Source of the DNA: Planctomycetota bacterium
GTDB taxonomy: Bacteria > Planctomycetota > SZUA-567 > H5-PLA8
Direction of reading: 5' to 3'
Length of the DNA stretch: 6,530 nt
Assembly (NCBI GenBank): GCA_025355035.1
Contig: JANXLS010000908.1
Coordinates: 1 to 6,530, forward strand
The notes under the pieces were generated by a model that saw nothing but the letters and a program-made list of their open reading frames with translations, did no database searches and was not told the DNA's origin. Position numbers and translations under genes: made by a program. Below are positions 4,597 through 6,530 of the stretch, piece after piece. Each line of letters begins with the position of its first letter. Position 1 is the stretch's first letter.

Positions 4597-6530
4597 ATGA
4601 TGCAGGCGACAATGACCGAACCGAATTCTGCCACTGAAACCGACCAATCCGCCGACTCGCTGCCGAAGATCTCCGGCTATGCGTTGCTGCGCGAAAAAGG
4701 GCGGGGGCCCAAAGCGTCCGTTTACAAGGCCCGCCGCATCTTCGAAAACGACCTCGTCGCGATCAAGCTCTTCCATCCCAACGTTTGCGACCATGCGATG
4801 ACGAAGCAGATTGAATCCGGCATCCAGAAAACCGAAGAACTCAAACATTCCGGCTTGGTCCGCGCGCTCGGATTCGGGAGCGATGACAAACGCCCGTTCC
4901 TCGTCCTCGAATACGCATCCGGCGAATCGCTCGCCAACTTCATGTTCCGAGGCCAACAGTTTCCACCCGCAAAGGCGACCGCAGTAGTGTTGTATTGTGC
5001 GCGAACATTGAAGTTCGCCGCCGAAAAAGGATTCTTCCACGGCCGCCTACATCCCGGCCGAATTATTCTAGGGCGCAACAACGTCCGCATCGCGGGCGTT
5101 GGCATGGGCGAACAACCCGAACACACCGCCTGGTCCGCGCAATTCGCTCACCGTTTCGAACCGCTGATGTACACACCGCCCGAAGCGATGCCGTCCAAAT
5201 CGTTTCCGGAAAAAAATGGCGCGGCCGTCGATATCTATTCGCTTGGAGCAACACTGTTCCATTTGCTGACGTGTACGCCGCCCTTCAAAGGAGCCGATGA
5301 GGGCTCGTTGATCGCCGAACGTTCGCGCTTGAAACATCCGATCGACTGGCCGCCCGGCGCACGAATCGTCTTCCCTAAAGAACTCACAAATTTGATCGAC
5401 TCCATGCTTGATCCCAATTCGACCAAGCGCCCTAATTACGACGAGACGATTCGGAAGCTGACGGACATCCAGACGGAATTGCAAAGCTCAGGAATGGCGG
5501 CATGGCACATTCCAGACTCCGGTATTCAAGACGGCCCCGTTCCAAAACAGATTGCAGCGGAAACAGTGCTGGGGCCGCCGAAGATTCAGGCGCAGCCGGT
5601 TTTGACAGGGAACGTATCACCCTCATCGCCACCCGTAGTTCCAACGGCACCTCCGCTTGGGGCCAAGAAAACAAGCGATTCCCACCGCCTCCCGTTGTCG
5701 CGCAACGCATCGTATCGCTCACGCCGATCGGTACTCGATGTAGTTCTTTCGACGATTCTGTTTTGCATGACAGGCGCTGTGTTCTGTTGCGCTGTCTACG
5801 TGACGTTGCAACCGTATATGCCGGAAAAATATCGCATCGTCGCGAAGTGGATTCAGGTGCCCGATAAAACAGCAAACGGTTCACAGACTGTGGCCGGAAC
5901 GACAGTCGGGGGAAAAAAATCGGATACCAATCCAGCCCCGACAAAACCAGCCGCCGAACCCGCGAACGCGGAAGAAGCTGCGCTCGCGTTGCGGCAACTC
6001 GACAAGATTCAAGAGATGCTCCGCAACAGCGACATCCTGCCATCCGTCGGTTTAGCCAAAGTGCTGCGCAATATCACTGACCGTGCCGGCCGAACCTCGC
6101 CGACGGGAATTCGTGCACTGATTCTCGCCGGCGAAATTGAATCGAAAATCTCCCCCGGAAAGGCGCTCGATCCGCTGCTTTTGATTCCGACTCCGCCACC
6201 CATCGCGAAAGTGGAAACACCCGCGCCGATCAAATCCGAAGTCGTTCAACCGGAACCCGTGAAATCCGCGCCTCCTGTTGCGAAAGCGCCCGACGCTCCG
6301 AAAGCAATCGCCGGAATCAGCGGTGCGGTCAAGACGGCGCGCGCTCTCGTGAAATATTTCGGATACACGAAAGCGAAAGACGGCCTCGAACAATTCGCTA
6401 CGAAAGCCAACGCGGAACAGAAGCGGATCGTCGCCGATTATCGCACATTGATCAGCTACGAAGAAGGTCTCTACGAACGCTGCCACGCGAAGCTGCTCGA
6501 ACACATCAAGAAAGATCCGAAACACGAATC
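4597..6530 (+). CDS. transmembrane pseudokinase (partial, cut by window end)
   Basis: The frame stays open for 644 codons to the right edge. ATG 4597 follows AGAGG at ten bases; a second ATG is adjacent. Residues about 25-295 have the Hanks-type Ser/Thr kinase fold: a degenerate glycine loop KGRGPKASVYKAR (34-46), VAIK with Lys57, PPE (194-196), DIYSLG (Asp212) and Arg278 in STKRP. The catalytic sites are lost. HRDLKPxN reads HGRLHPGR, with Arg150 for the catalytic Asp, His152 for Lys and Arg155 for Asn. DFG reads GVG, with Gly167 for the metal-binding Asp. The alpha-C Glu is not clearly placed. Phosphotransfer is therefore unlikely, while nucleotide or protein binding remains possible. A proline-rich linker (about 310-365) and a basic stretch (369-377) precede one membrane span (about 382-404), so the kinase side should be cytoplasmic. 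The outer part has low-complexity Pro/Ala/Lys linkers (about 440-458 and 530-570) around predicted helical segments (about 459-525 and 572-640). The ligand is unknown. Confidence 0.88.
   Translation, partial: MMQATMTEPNSATETDQSADSLPKISGYALLREKGRGPKASVYKARRIFENDLVAIKLFHPNVCDHAMTKQIESGIQKTEELKHSGLVRALGFGSDDKRPFLVLEYASGESLANFMFRGQQFPPAKATAVVLYCARTLKFAAEKGFFHGRLHPGRIILGRNNVRIAGVGMGEQPEHTAWSAQFAHRFEPLMYTPPEAMPSKSFPEKNGAAVDIYSLGATLFHLLTCTPPFKGADEGSLIAERSRLKHPIDWPPGARIVFPKELTNLIDSMLDPNSTKRPNYDETIRKLTDIQTELQSSGMAAWHIPDSGIQDGPVPKQIAAETVLGPPKIQAQPVLTGNVSPSSPPVVPTAPPLGAKKTSDSHRLPLSRNASYRSRRSVLDVVLSTILFCMTGAVFCCAVYVTLQPYMPEKYRIVAKWIQVPDKTANGSQTVAGTTVGGKKSDTNPAPTKPAAEPANAEEAALALRQLDKIQEMLRNSDILPSVGLAKVLRNITDRAGRTSPTGIRALILAGEIESKISPGKALDPLLLIPTPPPIAKVETPAPIKSEVVQPEPVKSAPPVAKAPDAPKAIAGISGAVKTARALVKYFGYTKAKDGLEQFATKANAEQKRIVADYRTLISYEEGLYERCHAKLLEHIKKDPKHE

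Noticed and set aside
4597..5485. Calling the kinase-like domain an active Ser/Thr protein kinase
   Set aside because: The frame was translated codon by codon through the catalytic loop and the DFG region without a shift. The key residues are genuinely replaced, so an active-kinase label is not supported.

Overview
The window looks like chromosomal DNA from a moderately GC-rich bacterium, probably of the Planctomycetes-Verrucomicrobia-Chlamydiae group, with Verrucomicrobiota or a relative favoured. Three things point there. The diaminopimelate aminotransferase is of the LL-DAP (DapL) type, in the sequence style I associate with Planctomycetes and Verrucomicrobia. There is a large kinase-like protein with a single membrane span. 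There is also a secreted protein of a style common in those phyla. The assignment is from memory of sequence style, not from a search.

Layout, left to right. (1) Positions 2-79 (+) look like the last 25 codons of a gene that starts outside the window. (2) Positions 163-1074 (-) encode an exported protein of unknown function. It converges on the first gene and diverges from the next. (3) Positions 1195-2145 (+) encode glutamyl-Q tRNA(Asp) synthetase (GluQ), starting at TTG inside a short tandem repeat. (4) Positions 2217-3464 (+) encode LL-diaminopimelate aminotransferase (DapL), followed by a perfect 14-bp hairpin terminator. (5) Positions 3554-4369 (-) encode a PHP-family histidinol-phosphatase-like enzyme (HisJ), also starting at TTG. 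(6) Positions 4597 to the right edge (+) encode a membrane protein with a cytoplasmic kinase-fold domain, a single membrane span and a long extracytoplasmic part, cut by the window end.

The genes are mostly housekeeping. DapL makes LL-diaminopimelate for lysine and peptidoglycan, HisJ fits the penultimate phosphatase step of histidine synthesis, and GluQ modifies queuosine in tRNA(Asp). They do not form one pathway, and orientation changes at almost every gene, so most are probably transcribed alone. gluQ and dapL could share a transcript.

The most unusual gene is the last one. Its kinase domain keeps the beta-3 lysine, the PPE motif and the DIYSLG helix. It has lost the HRD aspartate, the catalytic-loop asparagine and the DFG aspartate, so it is predicted to be a transmembrane pseudokinase that works as a binding or scaffold protein. 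Other points of interest are a possible shared -10 element driving the divergent genes around 1114-1119 and the TTGAAC heptamer repeat that contains the gluQ start codon. I found no RNA gene, CRISPR array, insertion sequence or phage gene.
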